Below, piece by piece: positions 44,374-53,337 of a stretch of 64,000 nt of DNA (its first letter is position 1; the number at the start of each line of letters is the position of its first letter). The position numbers and the translations under genes were made by a program. This DNA is from Kineococcus rhizosphaerae (GTDB lineage: Bacteria; Actinomycetota; Actinomycetes; Actinomycetales; Kineococcaceae). The notes beneath the pieces were generated by a model that saw nothing but the letters and a program-made list of their open reading frames with translations, ran no database searches and was not told where the DNA came from. The stretch is from the NCBI RefSeq assembly GCF_003002055.1, contig NZ_PVZF01000012.1, positions 1-64,000 of the forward strand, given 5' to 3'.

Positions 44374-45765
44374 GTGGCGGACATCGCGGTCGTGCCGGCG
44401 TGGCTCAAGCCCCCGGCCGACGTCAACGAACTCCTCCCGCAGCTGTGGGCGCGCACGGTCGCCCGGGACGCCGCCGGGGCCCTGACCGTGGGCGGTGTCC
44501 CGGTCGCCGACCTCGCGCGGACCTTCGGCACGCCGCTGTTCGTCGTCGACGAGCTCGACTTCCGGTCCCGGGCGACCGCCTTCCGCAACGCGTTCGCGGA
44601 CGCCTTCGCCGACCTGTGCGGCGGGGCGGACGTCTACTACGCCTCGAAGGCGTTCATCGCCACCGGCGTCGCCCGGTGGATCGCCGAGGACGGCCTGCAC
44701 CTGGACACCGCCTCGGGCGGGGAACTGGAACTGGGTCTGCGCGGCGGGGTGCTGCCGGGCCGGATCGCGTTGCACGGCAACAACAAGTCGCGCCGCGAGA
44801 TCGTCACGGCGCTGGAGGCCGGGGTCGGTCGCATCGTCGTGGACTCCCTGGAGGAGATCGACGTCGTCGCCGACCTGGCCCGTGAGCGCGGGGTCGTCGC
44901 CCCCGTGATGCTGCGCGTGACCGTCGGGGTCGAGGCCCACACGCACCAGTACATCGCCACGGCCCACGAGGACCAGAAGTTCGGCCTGTCGCTGGCCGGC
45001 GGGGCCGCCGAGGCCGCCGTGGCCAAGGCGCTGTCGCGCCCGGAGCTGCAGGTCCTGGGGTTCCACAGCCACATCGGTTCGCAGATCTTCGACCTCGGCG
45101 GGTTCGAGGTCTCGGCGCGCCGGCTGCTGGAGCTGCACCGCAGGGTCGAGCGCGAGCACGGCGTGGAGCTGCCCGAGATCGACCTCGGCGGCGGGTACGG
45201 CGTGGCCTACACGTCCGAGGACAAGCCGCTGGCCCCCGTCGAGATCGCCGGTCGCCTCGCCGAGATCGTGGCCCGCGAGTGCCTCGTGCAGGGCATCGCG
45301 GTCCCGCGCGTGTCCGTCGAGCCGGGCCGGGCGATCGCCGCCCCCAGCACGTTCACCCTCTACGAGGTCGGCACGACGAAGGTCGTCGACCTCGACGGCG
45401 GGACGAGCCGGCGCTACGTGTCCGTCGACGGCGGGATGAGCGACAACATCCGCACCGCGCTGTACGACGCCGACTACTCCGCGACGATCGCCTCGCGCGC
45501 CTCCGCCGCCCCGGGCGTGCTTTCGCGCGTGGTCGGCAAGCACTGCGAGAGCGGCGACGTCGTGGTGCGCGACGAGTTCCTGCCGGCCGACACCTCGGCG
45601 GGCGACCTGCTCGCGGTGCCCGGCACGGGCGCCTACTGCCGCAGCATGGCCAGCAACTACAACCAGGTGCCCCGCCCCGCCGTGGTCGCGGTGCGCGACG
45701 GGTCCTCCAAGCTCCTGGTGCGCCGCGAGACGCCGGAGGACCTGCTGGCGCTCGACGCCGGCTGA
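44374..45765 (+). CDS. lysA: Diaminopimelate decarboxylase
   Basis: A 463-residue PLP enzyme of fold type III that converts meso-diaminopimelate to lysine, the last step of lysine synthesis. The PLP-lysine is in VYYASKAFIATGVARWI; HSHIGSQIFDLGGFE and SVEPGRAIAAPSTF bind the phosphate; GKHCESGDVVVRDEFLP brings the catalytic Cys from the partner subunit, and MASNYNQVPRPAVV closes the active site. GTG 44374 has GGGGGTAGG upstream. It heads the amino-acid block lysA-hom-thrC-thrB that shares aspartate-semialdehyde. Confidence 0.97.
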   Translation: MADIAVVPAWLKPPADVNELLPQLWARTVARDAAGALTVGGVPVADLARTFGTPLFVVDELDFRSRATAFRNAFADAFADLCGGADVYYASKAFIATGVARWIAEDGLHLDTASGGELELGLRGGVLPGRIALHGNNKSRREIVTALEAGVGRIVVDSLEEIDVVADLARERGVVAPVMLRVTVGVEAHTHQYIATAHEDQKFGLSLAGGAAEAAVAKALSRPELQVLGFHSHIGSQIFDLGGFEVSARRLLELHRRVEREHGVELPEIDLGGGYGVAYTSEDKPLAPVEIAGRLAEIVARECLVQGIAVPRVSVEPGRAIAAPSTFTLYEVGTTKVVDLDGGTSRRYVSVDGGMSDNIRTALYDADYSATIASRASAAPGVLSRVVGKHCESGDVVVRDEFLPADTSAGDLLAVPGTGAYCRSMASNYNQVPRPAVVAVRDGSSKLLVRRETPEDLLALDAG

Positions 45766-45788
45766 GGACCGAGCCGGTCGGGACGGAG

Positions 45789-45810
45789 CCGGTCAGGACG
45801 CCCTGACCGG
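45789..45810 (+). terminator. Hairpin between lysA and hom
   Basis: CCGGTCAGG and CCTGACCGG form a 9-bp stem with a 4-nt loop, 24 nt after lysA. No U-tract. It may end the argS-lysA message or act as an intercistronic element. Confidence 0.5.
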
Positions 45811-45860
45811 GGTGAGAGGGTGGGGCGGATCGTGCAGGACGAACTGAGGGAGCGCAAGCG

Positions 45861-47159
45861 GTGGAGCCGGTGAAGGTCGCGCTGCTCGGGTGCGGCGTGG
45901 TGGGCGCCGAGGTGGCGCGGCTGCTGACGACGCAGGCCGACGACTTCGCGGCGCGCGTGGGCGCGCCGCTCGAGCTCGTCGGGATCGCGGTGCGCCGGCT
46001 GGGCCGCGACCGCGGGGCGGGCATCGACACGTCGCTGTTCACGACCGACGCCGAGGAGCTGGTGACGCGCGCCGACGTCGTCATCGAGGTCATCGGCGGC
46101 ATCGAACCGGCCCGCTCGCTCATCCTGCGCGCCTTCGAGCACGGCGCCTCGGTCGTCACCGCGAACAAGGCGCTGCTGGCGGCCGACGGCCCGACCCTGT
46201 ACGAGGCCGCGGCCAAGAACTCCGTCGACCTGTACTACGAGGCGTCCGTGGCCGGGGCCATCCCGCTGCTGCGGCCGCTGCGCGAGTCGCTCGTGGGGGA
46301 CCGCGTCACGCGGGTCCTCGGCATCGTCAACGGGACGACGAACTACGTCCTGGACCAGATGCACACCACGGGCATGGGGTTCGCCGAGGCGGTGGAGCAG
46401 GCCCAGGCCCTCGGGTACGCCGAGGCCGACCCGACGGCCGACGTCGAGGGGTTCGACGCCGCCGCCAAGGCCGCGATCCTCGCCTCGCTGGCCTTCCACA
46501 CCCGGGTCAGCCTCGACGACGTTCACCGCGAGGGGATCACCGAGGTCAGCGCGGCCGACGTGCGCGCCGCCGAGCTGCAGGGCTGCGTCGTGAAGCTGCT
46601 GGCCATCTGCGAGCGGGGCACCGACGCCGAGGGCAACGAGGCCGTCTCGGTGCGCGTGCACCCCGCGATGCTGCCGCGCGAGCACCAGCTCGGCGGCGTG
46701 CGGGGCGCGTTCAACGCCGTCTACGTCGAGGCCGAGGCGGCCGGTGAGCTCATGTTCTACGGTCCCGGCGCGGGCGGGCGGCCCACGGCCAGCGCCGTCA
46801 TGGGCGACGTGGTGGCCGTCGCCCGGCACAAGGTCGTCGGGGGCCGCGGACCGGGGGAGTCGGCCTACGCGCAGCTGGCCGTGCAGCCCATGAGCGAGAC
46901 GGTCACCCGGTACCACGTGCGGCTCGACGTGGCCGACAAGCCCGGCGTCCTGGCCCAGGTGGCCGGGGTCTTCGCCGCGCACGGCGTCTCGATCGAGGCC
47001 GTGCAGCAGCGTCACGACGACTCGGGCCGCGCGGTCCTCGTCGTCGTGACCCACAGCGCCACGGACGCGGCGCTGTCGACCACGGTCGACGAACTGGAAC
47101 GACTGGACATCGTGGACTCCGTGGCCGGCGTGCTGCGGGTCGAGGGGGGAGACGCCTGA
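45861..47159 (+). CDS. hom: Homoserine dehydrogenase
   Basis: A 432-residue enzyme reducing aspartate semialdehyde to homoserine, the branch point to threonine and methionine. The Rossmann loop is [27 protein letters not shown] holds the conserved active-site Lys, and [14 protein letters not shown] plus [20 protein letters not shown] are the substrate-binding blocks. A C-terminal ACT domain ([20 protein letters not shown]) implies feedback by threonine. GTG 45861 has GGGAG upstream. Its stop overlaps the thrC ATG by 1 nt (TGATG). Confidence 0.97.
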   Translation: MEPVKVALLGCGVVGAEVARLLTTQADDFAARVGAPLELVGIAVRRLGRDRGAGIDTSLFTTDAEELVTRADVVIEVIGGIEPARSLILRAFEHGASVVTANKALLAADGPTLYEAAAKNSVDLYYEASVAGAIPLLRPLRESLVGDRVTRVLGIVNGTTNYVLDQMHTTGMGFAEAVEQAQALGYAEADPTADVEGFDAAAKAAILASLAFHTRVSLDDVHREGITEVSAADVRAAELQGCVVKLLAICERGTDAEGNEAVSVRVHPAMLPREHQLGGVRGAFNAVYVEAEAAGELMFYGPGAGGRPTASAVMGDVVAVARHKVVGGRGPGESAYAQLAVQPMSETVTRYHVRLDVADKPGVLAQVAGVFAAHGVSIEAVQQRHDDSGRAVLVVVTHSATDAALSTTVDELERLDIVDSVAGVLRVEGGDA

Positions 47160-48229
47160 TGGCGCACGTGTGGCGGGGTCTCGTCGAGGAGTACCGGGAC
47201 CGGCTGCCCGTGACCGAGGACACCCCGGTCGTCACGCTGGGGGAGGGCGGCACGCCGCTCGTCCCGGCGCGCCACCTGTCCGAGCTCGTGCGGGGCCGGG
47301 TGCTCCTCAAGGTCGAGGGCTGCAACCCCACGGGGTCCTTCAAGGACCGCGGCATGACGATGGCCATGACCAAGGCCAAGGAGAACGGCGCCGAGGTCGT
47401 CATCTGCGCCTCGACGGGCAACACGTCCGCCTCGGCCGCGGCGTACGCCACGGCCGCGGGCATCCGCAGCGTCGTGCTCGTCCCGGACGGCAAGATCGCC
47501 ATGGGCAAGCTGTCCCAGGCCGTCGCCCACGGCGCGACGATCCTGCAGGTCGACGGCAACTTCGACGACTGCCTGAACCAGGCCCGCAAGCTCGCCGAGG
47601 CGTACCCCGTCGAGCTGGTGAACTCGGTCAACCCGTTCCGCATCGAGGGCCAGAAGACGGGCGCCTTCGAGGTCGTCGACGTCCTGGGTGACGCCCCCGA
47701 CATCCACGCCCTGCCCGTGGGCAACGCCGGCAACATCACGGCGTACTGGAAGGGCTACACCGAGTACGCCGCCGACGGCGTGGCGAAGAAGACGCCCAAG
47801 ATGTGGGGCTTCCAGGCCGCCGGTGCCGCCCCCATCGTCAAGGGCCACCCCGTCGACGAGCCCGAGACCGTCGCGACGGCGATCCGCATCGGCCACCCGG
47901 CCTCCTGGACCGGCGCCACGACCGCCCGCGACGACTCCGGCGGCCGCATCGACGCCGTCAGCGACGAGCAGATCCTCGCCGCGCACCGCTGGCTGTCCTC
48001 CCGCGAGGGCGTCTTCGTCGAGCCCGCGTCGGCGGCCGGGGTCGCCGGCCTGCTCGCCGCGGCCGAGGCCGGCGAGGTCGAGGCCGGCCAGACCATCGTC
48101 ATCACCGTCACCGGGCACGGGTTGAAGGACCCGCAGTGGGCCATCGACCTCGCCGGCGAGGCGGCCCAGCCGACGCGCGTCCAGCCCGACGCCGTGACCA
48201 TCGCCCGCGCGATCGGTCTGGACGTCTGA
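47159..48229 (+). CDS. thrC: Threonine synthase
   Basis: A 356-residue PLP fold type II enzyme converting O-phosphohomoserine to threonine. The PLP lysine lies in [20 protein letters not shown], the phosphate cup in [15 protein letters not shown], and [16 protein letters not shown] is the Gly loop binding the cofactor. Length and motifs fit the short, SAM-independent bacterial form. The start is TGATG-coupled to hom; thrB follows after 5 nt. Confidence 0.97.
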   Translation: MAHVWRGLVEEYRDRLPVTEDTPVVTLGEGGTPLVPARHLSELVRGRVLLKVEGCNPTGSFKDRGMTMAMTKAKENGAEVVICASTGNTSASAAAYATAAGIRSVVLVPDGKIAMGKLSQAVAHGATILQVDGNFDDCLNQARKLAEAYPVELVNSVNPFRIEGQKTGAFEVVDVLGDAPDIHALPVGNAGNITAYWKGYTEYAADGVAKKTPKMWGFQAAGAAPIVKGHPVDEPETVATAIRIGHPASWTGATTARDDSGGRIDAVSDEQILAAHRWLSSREGVFVEPASAAGVAGLLAAAEAGEVEAGQTIVITVTGHGLKDPQWAIDLAGEAAQPTRVQPDAVTIARAIGLDV

Positions 48230-48234
48230 GCCGC

Positions 48235-49221
48235 GTGTCCGAGGCGGTGAGCACCCCCGCGCGTCCGCGCGCCCTCGCGCCGCTGCCGGTCGGCACGGCC
48301 GTGACCGTGCGCGTCCCGGCGACGAGCGCGAACCTCGGACCCGGCTTCGACGCGTTCGGCCTCGCGCTCGACCTGTGCGACGAGGTGCGCGCCGAGGTCC
48401 TGCCCGAGGGGCTCTCGGTGACCGTCGAGGGCCAGGGCGCCGGGACCGTCCCGACGGACGGCCGGCACCTCGTGGTCCGTGTCCTGCGCGAGGAGCTGGC
48501 CGCGGAGGGGTACGCGCTGCCGGGGCTGAACCTGCTGTGCCGCAACGTAATCCCGCACGGTCGGGGGCTCGGGTCGTCGGCGTCGGCCATCGTCGCCGGG
48601 CTCGCGGCCGCGCGTGGGCTGCTGCTGGCCGTCGGGGTCGTCGACGAGACGGACGAGCAGACCCGCACGCGGGTCCTCGTGGAGAGCTCGCGCCGCGAGG
48701 GGCACCCGGACAACGCCGCGCCCGCCGTCCACGGCGGGTTCACCATCGCCTGGACGCGGGGCGAGGACCCCACGCACCCCGACGCCGTGAAGTCCGTCCG
48801 GCTCTCCGTGCACCCGGACGTCCGCGCCGTCGTGTGCGTGCCCGAGGTGGAGCTCGCGACGTCGCGGGCCCGGGCGCTGCTGCCCGCCGGTGTCCCGCAC
48901 GCCGACGCGGCACTGACGGCCGGTCGCGCCGGTCTGCTCGTGCACGCCCTGACGGCCGACCCCTCCCTGCTGCTCGACGCGACGGAGGAGCGGCTGCACC
49001 AGGCCCAGCGGGCCCCGGCCATGCCGGCCTCGGCGCGGCTGCTCGGGGTGCTGCGGGAGCAGGGCCTGGCCGCCGTCGTCTCGGGGGCCGGGCCCAGCGT
49101 CCTCGTCCTGACCGACGCGGCCGGGGTCGCGCGGGTGCACGAGACCGCTGCGGCGCAGGGCACGTGGGACGTCCACGACCGCCCCGTGCACCCGACCGGG
49201 GTGTCCTGGCGCGTCGGCTGA
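48235..49221 (+). CDS. thrB: Homoserine kinase
   Basis: A 328-residue GHMP kinase that phosphorylates homoserine. VRVPATSANLGPGFDAFGLA is the N-terminal motif 1, IPHGRGLGSSASAIVAGLAA the ATP-binding motif 2, and VVSGAGPSVLVLT the C-terminal motif 3. GTG 48235 gives an N-terminus (VSEAVSTPARPRALAPLPVG) slightly longer than usual; the frame remains open upstream but overlaps thrC. Third gene of the threonine operon. Confidence 0.96.
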   Translation: MSEAVSTPARPRALAPLPVGTAVTVRVPATSANLGPGFDAFGLALDLCDEVRAEVLPEGLSVTVEGQGAGTVPTDGRHLVVRVLREELAAEGYALPGLNLLCRNVIPHGRGLGSSASAIVAGLAAARGLLLAVGVVDETDEQTRTRVLVESSRREGHPDNAAPAVHGGFTIAWTRGEDPTHPDAVKSVRLSVHPDVRAVVCVPEVELATSRARALLPAGVPHADAALTAGRAGLLVHALTADPSLLLDATEERLHQAQRAPAMPASARLLGVLREQGLAAVVSGAGPSVLVLTDAAGVARVHETAAAQGTWDVHDRPVHPTGVSWRVG

Positions 49222-49224
49222 GAC

Positions 49225-49252
49225 CGGTGGTGCGCCGTCCAGCGGGCCACCG
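49225..49252 (+). terminator. Weak hairpin after thrB
   Basis: CGGTGG/CCACCG with a 16-nt loop right after the thrB stop; a possible terminator of the threonine operon. Confidence 0.3.
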
Positions 49253-49314
49253 CCGCGCGCTGCCGCAGGGGTCCGGCGCCACGACGCGCGGCGCGTCCGA
49301 ACGGGGGATGGGGA

Positions 49315-49342
49315 AGGACAGCGGGCCGGTGGGTGTTAGCAT
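49315..49342 (+). promoter_or_regulatory. rho: Putative rho promoter
   Basis: AGGACA, 16 nt, TAGCAT. Transcription would begin near 49349 and give a leader of about 240 nt before the rho GTG. Confidence 0.5.
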
Positions 49343-49588
49343 CGTCATCAGCACTCACGGCGGGACCGTTTCTGGCGGACGCTGGTCGAAGAACAACCGC
49401 TCGTAGGAACGTCTTCCTGCAGCGGCCGTCCCCCTGCCTCCGGGTGCGTCTCCACGTTCGTCCTGCGCTCCTTCGCGCGGCCGTGGATTCCCAATTCCTG
49501 CCCGATCGGGCAGTCAACGCGACACCCCCGGACCCGACGAAGCGCCGGGTCCGCCGGTCCGTCGCTCCGACGAGGGGGAAGGACCTTC
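49343..49588 (+). promoter_or_regulatory. Long structured rho leader
   Basis: A leader of about 240 nt without a convincing ORF. It contains the perfect 16-bp palindrome CTGCCCGATCGGGCAG (49498-49513) and, 16 nt later, a 7-bp hairpin GGACCCG/CGGGTCC (49530-49552). Rho genes in several bacteria are autoregulated by termination in their leaders; that is a plausible use here. The rest of the thrB-rho gap (49253-49314) shows nothing. Confidence 0.4.
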
Positions 49589-51691
49589 GTGACCGACACC
49601 ACCGACATCGCAGCCACCGACGCCGCGACCGCCGAGGCGCCCGCGCGCCGCACCGGGAGCCTGTCCGCACTCCGCCTGCCGCAGCTGCAGGCGCTCGCGA
49701 CCGAGCTCGGCATCTCGGGCACCGGCCGCATGCGCAAGGTGGACCTGCTCGCGGCCATCCGCGAGCACCAGTCCGGCGCCCCGCAGCGCAGCGGCCGCCC
49801 CGAGGCCGGGACCGCGGCTCCCGCCGCCCCGGCCCAGACCTCCGCTCCCGCGCAGGACGTCCAGACCCCCGCTCCCGCGCAGGACCCCGCCCCCGTGCGG
49901 GCCGAGGCCCCGGAGCGGGCCGAGGTCTCCGCGCAGGCCGAGGCGCCGGCGCTGGAGGGCGCGCGCGCCCCGCGGACCCGTTCGCGTCGCGCCGGAGCCC
50001 CGGCGGGTGCCCCGCCGGTCGCCGACGCCGCGCCGGCCGACGCCGCGCCGGTCGCCTCCCAGCAGCCGGCCCAGCAGCGCCCCGAGCCCACGCTCGACGA
50101 CTTCACGAACGCCCGCACGGAGCGGGCCGAGCGCCCGGAACGCGCCGAGCGCTCCGAGGACGCCCCCCAGCGCCTGTCGCGCCGCGAGCGCGCCCGCCGC
50201 GACCGCGTCCGCGAACCCGACCAGCAGGTCGAGCTGCCCGTCCTGCCCCGTCGCGACCGCGACGGTGCCGAGGGCGAGCCCCGTGGCGACCGGGCCGAGG
50301 GCCGGGGCGAGAACCGCACCCGTCCCGAGCGCCAGGACCGTCCCGAGCGCCAGGAGCGCCAGGACAACCGGTCCGACGAGCGTCCCCAGGCCGCCTCGGG
50401 CGGCGGGCCCGGCAACGGCCCGGCCGACGACTTCGACGGCGAGGGCCGTCGCGGTCGGCGCAACCGCTACCGCGACCGCAAGGGCCGTCGCGGCGGCCGC
50501 GAGGGCGGCGGCGCTCCCGAGGTCGACGAGCAGATCAACGAGGACGACGTCCTGCTGCCCGTCGCGGGGATCCTGGACGTCCTCGACAACTACGCGTTCA
50601 TCCGCACCTCGGGCTACCTCGCCGGGGCCAACGACGTGTACGTCTCCCTCGGCCAGGTGAAGAAGAACAACCTGCGCCCCGGCGACGCCGTCACCGGTGC
50701 CGTCCGTCAGCCCCGTGAGGGCGAGCAGTCCGGCCAGCGCGCCAAGTTCAACGCGCTCGTGCGCGTCGACACCGTCAACGGCGCGGCGCCCGAGCAGGCC
50801 CGCCACCGCCCGGAGTTCACCAAGCTCACGCCGCTGTACCCGCAGGAGCGGCTGCGCCTGGAGACCGAGCCCAACGTCCTGACGACGCGCATCATCGACC
50901 TGATGTCGCCGCTCGGGAAGGGCCAGCGCGGTCTGATCGTGGCCCCGCCGAAGGCCGGCAAGACGATGGTCATGCAGGCCATCGCCAACGCCATCACGAC
51001 GAACAACCCCGAGTGCCACCTCATGGTCGTGCTCGTGGACGAGCGTCCCGAAGAGGTCACCGACATGCAGCGGACGATCAAGGGTGAGGTCATCGCCTCC
51101 ACCTTCGACCGTCCCGCCTCCGACCACACCGCGGTCGCCGAGCTCGCCATCGAGCGGGCCAAGCGCCTCGTGGAGCTCGGCAACGACGTCGTCGTGCTGC
51201 TGGACTCCCTGACCCGCCTGTCGCGCGCCTACAACATCTCGGCGCCGGCCAGCGGCCGCATCCTGTCCGGCGGTGTCGACGCCTCGGCGCTGTACCCGCC
51301 GAAGCGGTTCTTCGGCGCGGCCCGCAACGTCGAGAACGGCGGCTCGCTGACGATCCTGGCCTCGGCCCTGGTCGAGACGGGCTCCAAGGCCGACGAGGTC
51401 ATCTTCGAGGAGTTCAAGGGCACCGGGAACATGGAGGTCCGCCTGTCGCGCCAGCTGGCCGACAAGCGCATCTTCCCCGCCGTCGACGTCCCGGCCTCGG
51501 GCACGCGGCGCGAGGAGATCCTCATGTCCCGCGAGGAGCTGCAGACCGTCTGGAAGCTGCGTCGCGTGGTCACCGCGCTGGACGCGCAGGCCTCCATCGA
51601 GCTGCTGCTCGACCGCCTCAAGAAGACCCGCAGCAACCTCGAGTTCCTGCACCAGGTGCAGACCTCGACGCCGCTGGTCAACAAGGACTGA
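49589..51691 (+). CDS. rho: Transcription termination factor Rho
   Basis: A 700-residue hexameric RNA-dependent ATPase that terminates transcription. The Rho_N helical domain ([15 protein letters not shown]...[14 protein letters not shown], about 25-57) is followed by a roughly 240-residue Ala/Pro- then Arg/Asp/Gly-rich insert typical of actinobacterial Rho, a cold-shock-like primary RNA site (about 310-375), P-loop [18 protein letters not shown] (about 450), [14 protein letters not shown], the [14 protein letters not shown]-loop region and the C-terminus [16 protein letters not shown]. coli Rho has 419 residues; the insert accounts for the excess and probably adds RNA affinity. GTG start with GGGGGAAGGA upstream. 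Confidence 0.97.
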   Translation: MTDTTDIAATDAATAEAPARRTGSLSALRLPQLQALATELGISGTGRMRKVDLLAAIREHQSGAPQRSGRPEAGTAAPAAPAQTSAPAQDVQTPAPAQDPAPVRAEAPERAEVSAQAEAPALEGARAPRTRSRRAGAPAGAPPVADAAPADAAPVASQQPAQQRPEPTLDDFTNARTERAERPERAERSEDAPQRLSRRERARRDRVREPDQQVELPVLPRRDRDGAEGEPRGDRAEGRGENRTRPERQDRPERQERQDNRSDERPQAASGGGPGNGPADDFDGEGRRGRRNRYRDRKGRRGGREGGGAPEVDEQINEDDVLLPVAGILDVLDNYAFIRTSGYLAGANDVYVSLGQVKKNNLRPGDAVTGAVRQPREGEQSGQRAKFNALVRVDTVNGAAPEQARHRPEFTKLTPLYPQERLRLETEPNVLTTRIIDLMSPLGKGQRGLIVAPPKAGKTMVMQAIANAITTNNPECHLMVVLVDERPEEVTDMQRTIKGEVIASTFDRPASDHTAVAELAIERAKRLVELGNDVVVLLDSLTRLSRAYNISAPASGRILSGGVDASALYPPKRFFGAARNVENGGSLTILASALVETGSKADEVIFEEFKGTGNMEVRLSRQLADKRIFPAVDVPASGTRREEILMSREELQTVWKLRRVVTALDAQASIELLLDRLKKTRSNLEFLHQVQTSTPLVNKD

Positions 51692-51721
51692 GGCAGGACC
51701 GACGGGAATCTCCCGGGGGGT

Positions 51722-51743
51722 CGCCGGGTTCCACTACCCGGCG
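51722..51743 (+). terminator. Hairpin between rho and rpmE
   Basis: CGCCGGGT/ACCCGGCG, 8 bp, 6-nt loop, 30 nt after the rho stop. It may be a terminator or part of an L31 mRNA leader. Confidence 0.5.
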
Positions 51744-51836
51744 GCTCCTGTGGGAGACTGCTTCGACCGCAGGTACCGGCTCACGCCGCACGCGATGGGC
51801 GACCCGGTGCCGACTGAGCGCCAAGAGGAGATCACC
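51744..51836 (+). promoter_or_regulatory. rpmE leader, candidate L31 autoregulatory element
   Basis: The segment between the hairpin and the L31 start is compact and could fold. L31 mRNA leaders bound by the protein are described for actinobacteria; I cannot confirm a consensus match by eye. AAGAGGAG at 51823-51830 is the ribosome site. Confidence 0.3.
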
Positions 51837-52052
51837 ATGAAGGCCGGAATCCACCCGGAGTACGTCGAGACCCAGGTCGTCTGCACCTGCGGCAACACGT
51901 TCACCACCAAGAGCACCGAGACGTCCGGCGAGATGCGCGCCGACGTGTGCAGCGCCTGCCACCCGTTCTACACGGGCAAGCAGAAGATCCTGGACACCGG
52001 TGGCCGCGTCGCCCGCTTCCAGCAGCGCTACGGCAAGAAGACCGCCAAGTAG
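51837..52052 (+). CDS. rpmE: Ribosomal protein L31 (zinc-binding type)
   Basis: A 71-residue 50S subunit protein. C16, C18, C38 and C41 (CTC and CSAC in [13 protein letters not shown]) form the Zn site, so this is the C+ form that serves as a zinc reservoir and is replaced by a C- paralogue under zinc starvation in many bacteria. ATG 51837 has AAGAGGAG 6 nt upstream; the in-frame codons from 51750 have no ribosome site. Followed by a strong terminator. Confidence 0.97.
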   Translation: MKAGIHPEYVETQVVCTCGNTFTTKSTETSGEMRADVCSACHPFYTGKQKILDTGGRVARFQQRYGKKTAK

Positions 52053-52061
52053 TCGGCTCAC

Positions 52062-52102
52062 AGCGCCGGTCCCGCCACCTCGCAGGTGGTGGGGCCGGCG
52101 CT
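52062..52102 (+). terminator. 19-bp hairpin terminator after rpmE
   Basis: AGCGCCGGTCCCGCCACCT pairs with AGGTGGTGGGGCCGGCGCT over a 3-nt loop with two G-U wobbles. It lies 10 nt after the rpmE stop and is followed by GTCGCGTTCC. Confidence 0.85.
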
Positions 52103-52139
52103 GTCGCGTTCCCGCCCTTCCACCCCCAGGAGCCCTGCC

Positions 52140-53201
52140 GTGTTCGAGTCCGTCCAGCCGCTGCTCGACGAGCACGCCGAGCTCGAACGCCGGCTGGGCG
52201 AGCCCGCCGTCCACGCCGACCAGGGGCTGGCCCGCTCGCTCGGCCGGCGCTACGCCGAGCTCGGGCAGGTCGTCGAGGCGCACTCGGCGTGGCGGGCGGC
52301 CTCCGACGACCTCGAGGCCGCGCGGGAACTGGCCGCCGAGGACGCCTCGTTCGCGACGGAGCTGCCGGGGCTCGAGCAGGCCGTCACCGACGCCGCCGAA
52401 CGGCTGCGCCGCGTCCTGCTGCCGCGCGACCCCGACGACTCCCGCGACGTGATCCTGGAGATCAAGGCGGGGGAGGGCGGGGAGGAGTCCGCGCTGTTCG
52501 CCGGTGACCTGCTGCGGATGTACCTGCGGTACGCCGAGCGCCACGGCTGGGCGACCGAGCTCATCGACTCCACGGCGAGCGACCTCGGCGGCTACAAGGA
52601 CGTCTCGGTGGCCGTGAAGACGCGTGGCAGCTCCCCGGAGGGGGTCTGGCACCGCCTGAAGTACGAGGGTGGGGTGCACCGCGTCCAGCGGGTCCCCGTC
52701 ACCGAGTCGCAGGGCCGCGTCCACACCTCCGCGGTCGGGGTCCTGGTGATGCCGGAGGCCGAGGAGGTCGAGGTCGCCCTCGACCCGAACGACCTGCGGA
52801 TCGACGTCTTCCGGTCCTCCGGGCCCGGCGGTCAGAGCGTCAACACGACCGACTCGGCGGTGCGCGTCACGCACCTGCCCACGGGCGTCGTGGCCAGCTG
52901 CCAGAACGAGAAGTCGCAGCTGCAGAACAAGGAGCAGGCCCTGCGCATCCTGCGGGCCCGGCTGCACGCCCGCGCCCAGGAGGCCGCCGACGCGCAGGCC
53001 TCGGCGGCGCGCCGCTCCCAGGTCCGCACCGTCGACCGCTCCGAGCGGATCCGCACGTACAACTACGGCGAGAACCGCATCGCGGACCACCGCACGGGCT
53101 TCAAGGCCTACAACCTCGACACGGTCCTCGACGGGGACCTCGACCCGGTCATCCAGTCGGCCATCGACGCGGACGAGGCGGCCCAGCTCGCGGCGTCCTG
53201 A
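52140..53201 (+). CDS. prfA: Peptide chain release factor 1
   Basis: A 353-residue class I release factor for UAA/UAG. It has the N-terminal coiled domain, the PxT-type recognition loop region near [15 protein letters not shown], and the catalytic [10 protein letters not shown] with the GGQ (about 229-231) whose Gln is methylated by PrmC, encoded two genes downstream. [15 protein letters not shown] follows as expected. GTG 52140 has AGGAG at about 8 nt. Its methyltransferase is separated here by an inserted serine-hydrolase gene. Confidence 0.97.
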   Translation: MFESVQPLLDEHAELERRLGEPAVHADQGLARSLGRRYAELGQVVEAHSAWRAASDDLEAARELAAEDASFATELPGLEQAVTDAAERLRRVLLPRDPDDSRDVILEIKAGEGGEESALFAGDLLRMYLRYAERHGWATELIDSTASDLGGYKDVSVAVKTRGSSPEGVWHRLKYEGGVHRVQRVPVTESQGRVHTSAVGVLVMPEAEEVEVALDPNDLRIDVFRSSGPGGQSVNTTDSAVRVTHLPTGVVASCQNEKSQLQNKEQALRILRARLHARAQEAADAQASAARRSQVRTVDRSERIRTYNYGENRIADHRTGFKAYNLDTVLDGDLDPVIQSAIDADEAAQLAAS

Positions 53202-53208
53202 GCGTCAC

Positions 53209-53224
53209 CGATCGTGGCCGATCG
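53209..53224 (+). promoter_or_regulatory. Paired CGATCG palindromes, possible operator
   Basis: Two CGATCG sites 10 bp apart (53209-53214 and 53219-53224), in CCGATCGTGGCCGATCGTCGG, one helical turn apart and just upstream of the expected -35 of the next gene. Confidence 0.35.
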
Positions 53225-53252
53225 TCGGACGACGACGGGCGGCGGCGATGCC

Positions 53253-53258
53253 TAGGTT
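53253..53258 (+). promoter_or_regulatory. Putative -10 of the serine-hydrolase gene
   Basis: TAGGTT; transcription near 53265 with a leader of about 70 nt. Confidence 0.45.
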
Positions 53259-53337
53259 CGAGGCGCGGACGACGTGGGGCTGCGGGGCCGCCGTCGTCCG
53301 GTCCGTGACCGCCCGCCCGTAGGACCGAGGTGACCCG

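Noticed and set aside
49284-49296. ACGCGCGGCGCGT palindrome as an operator or terminator before rho
   Set aside because: It consists of alternating GC with a one-base centre, common by chance in this composition and unable to form a hairpin loop.
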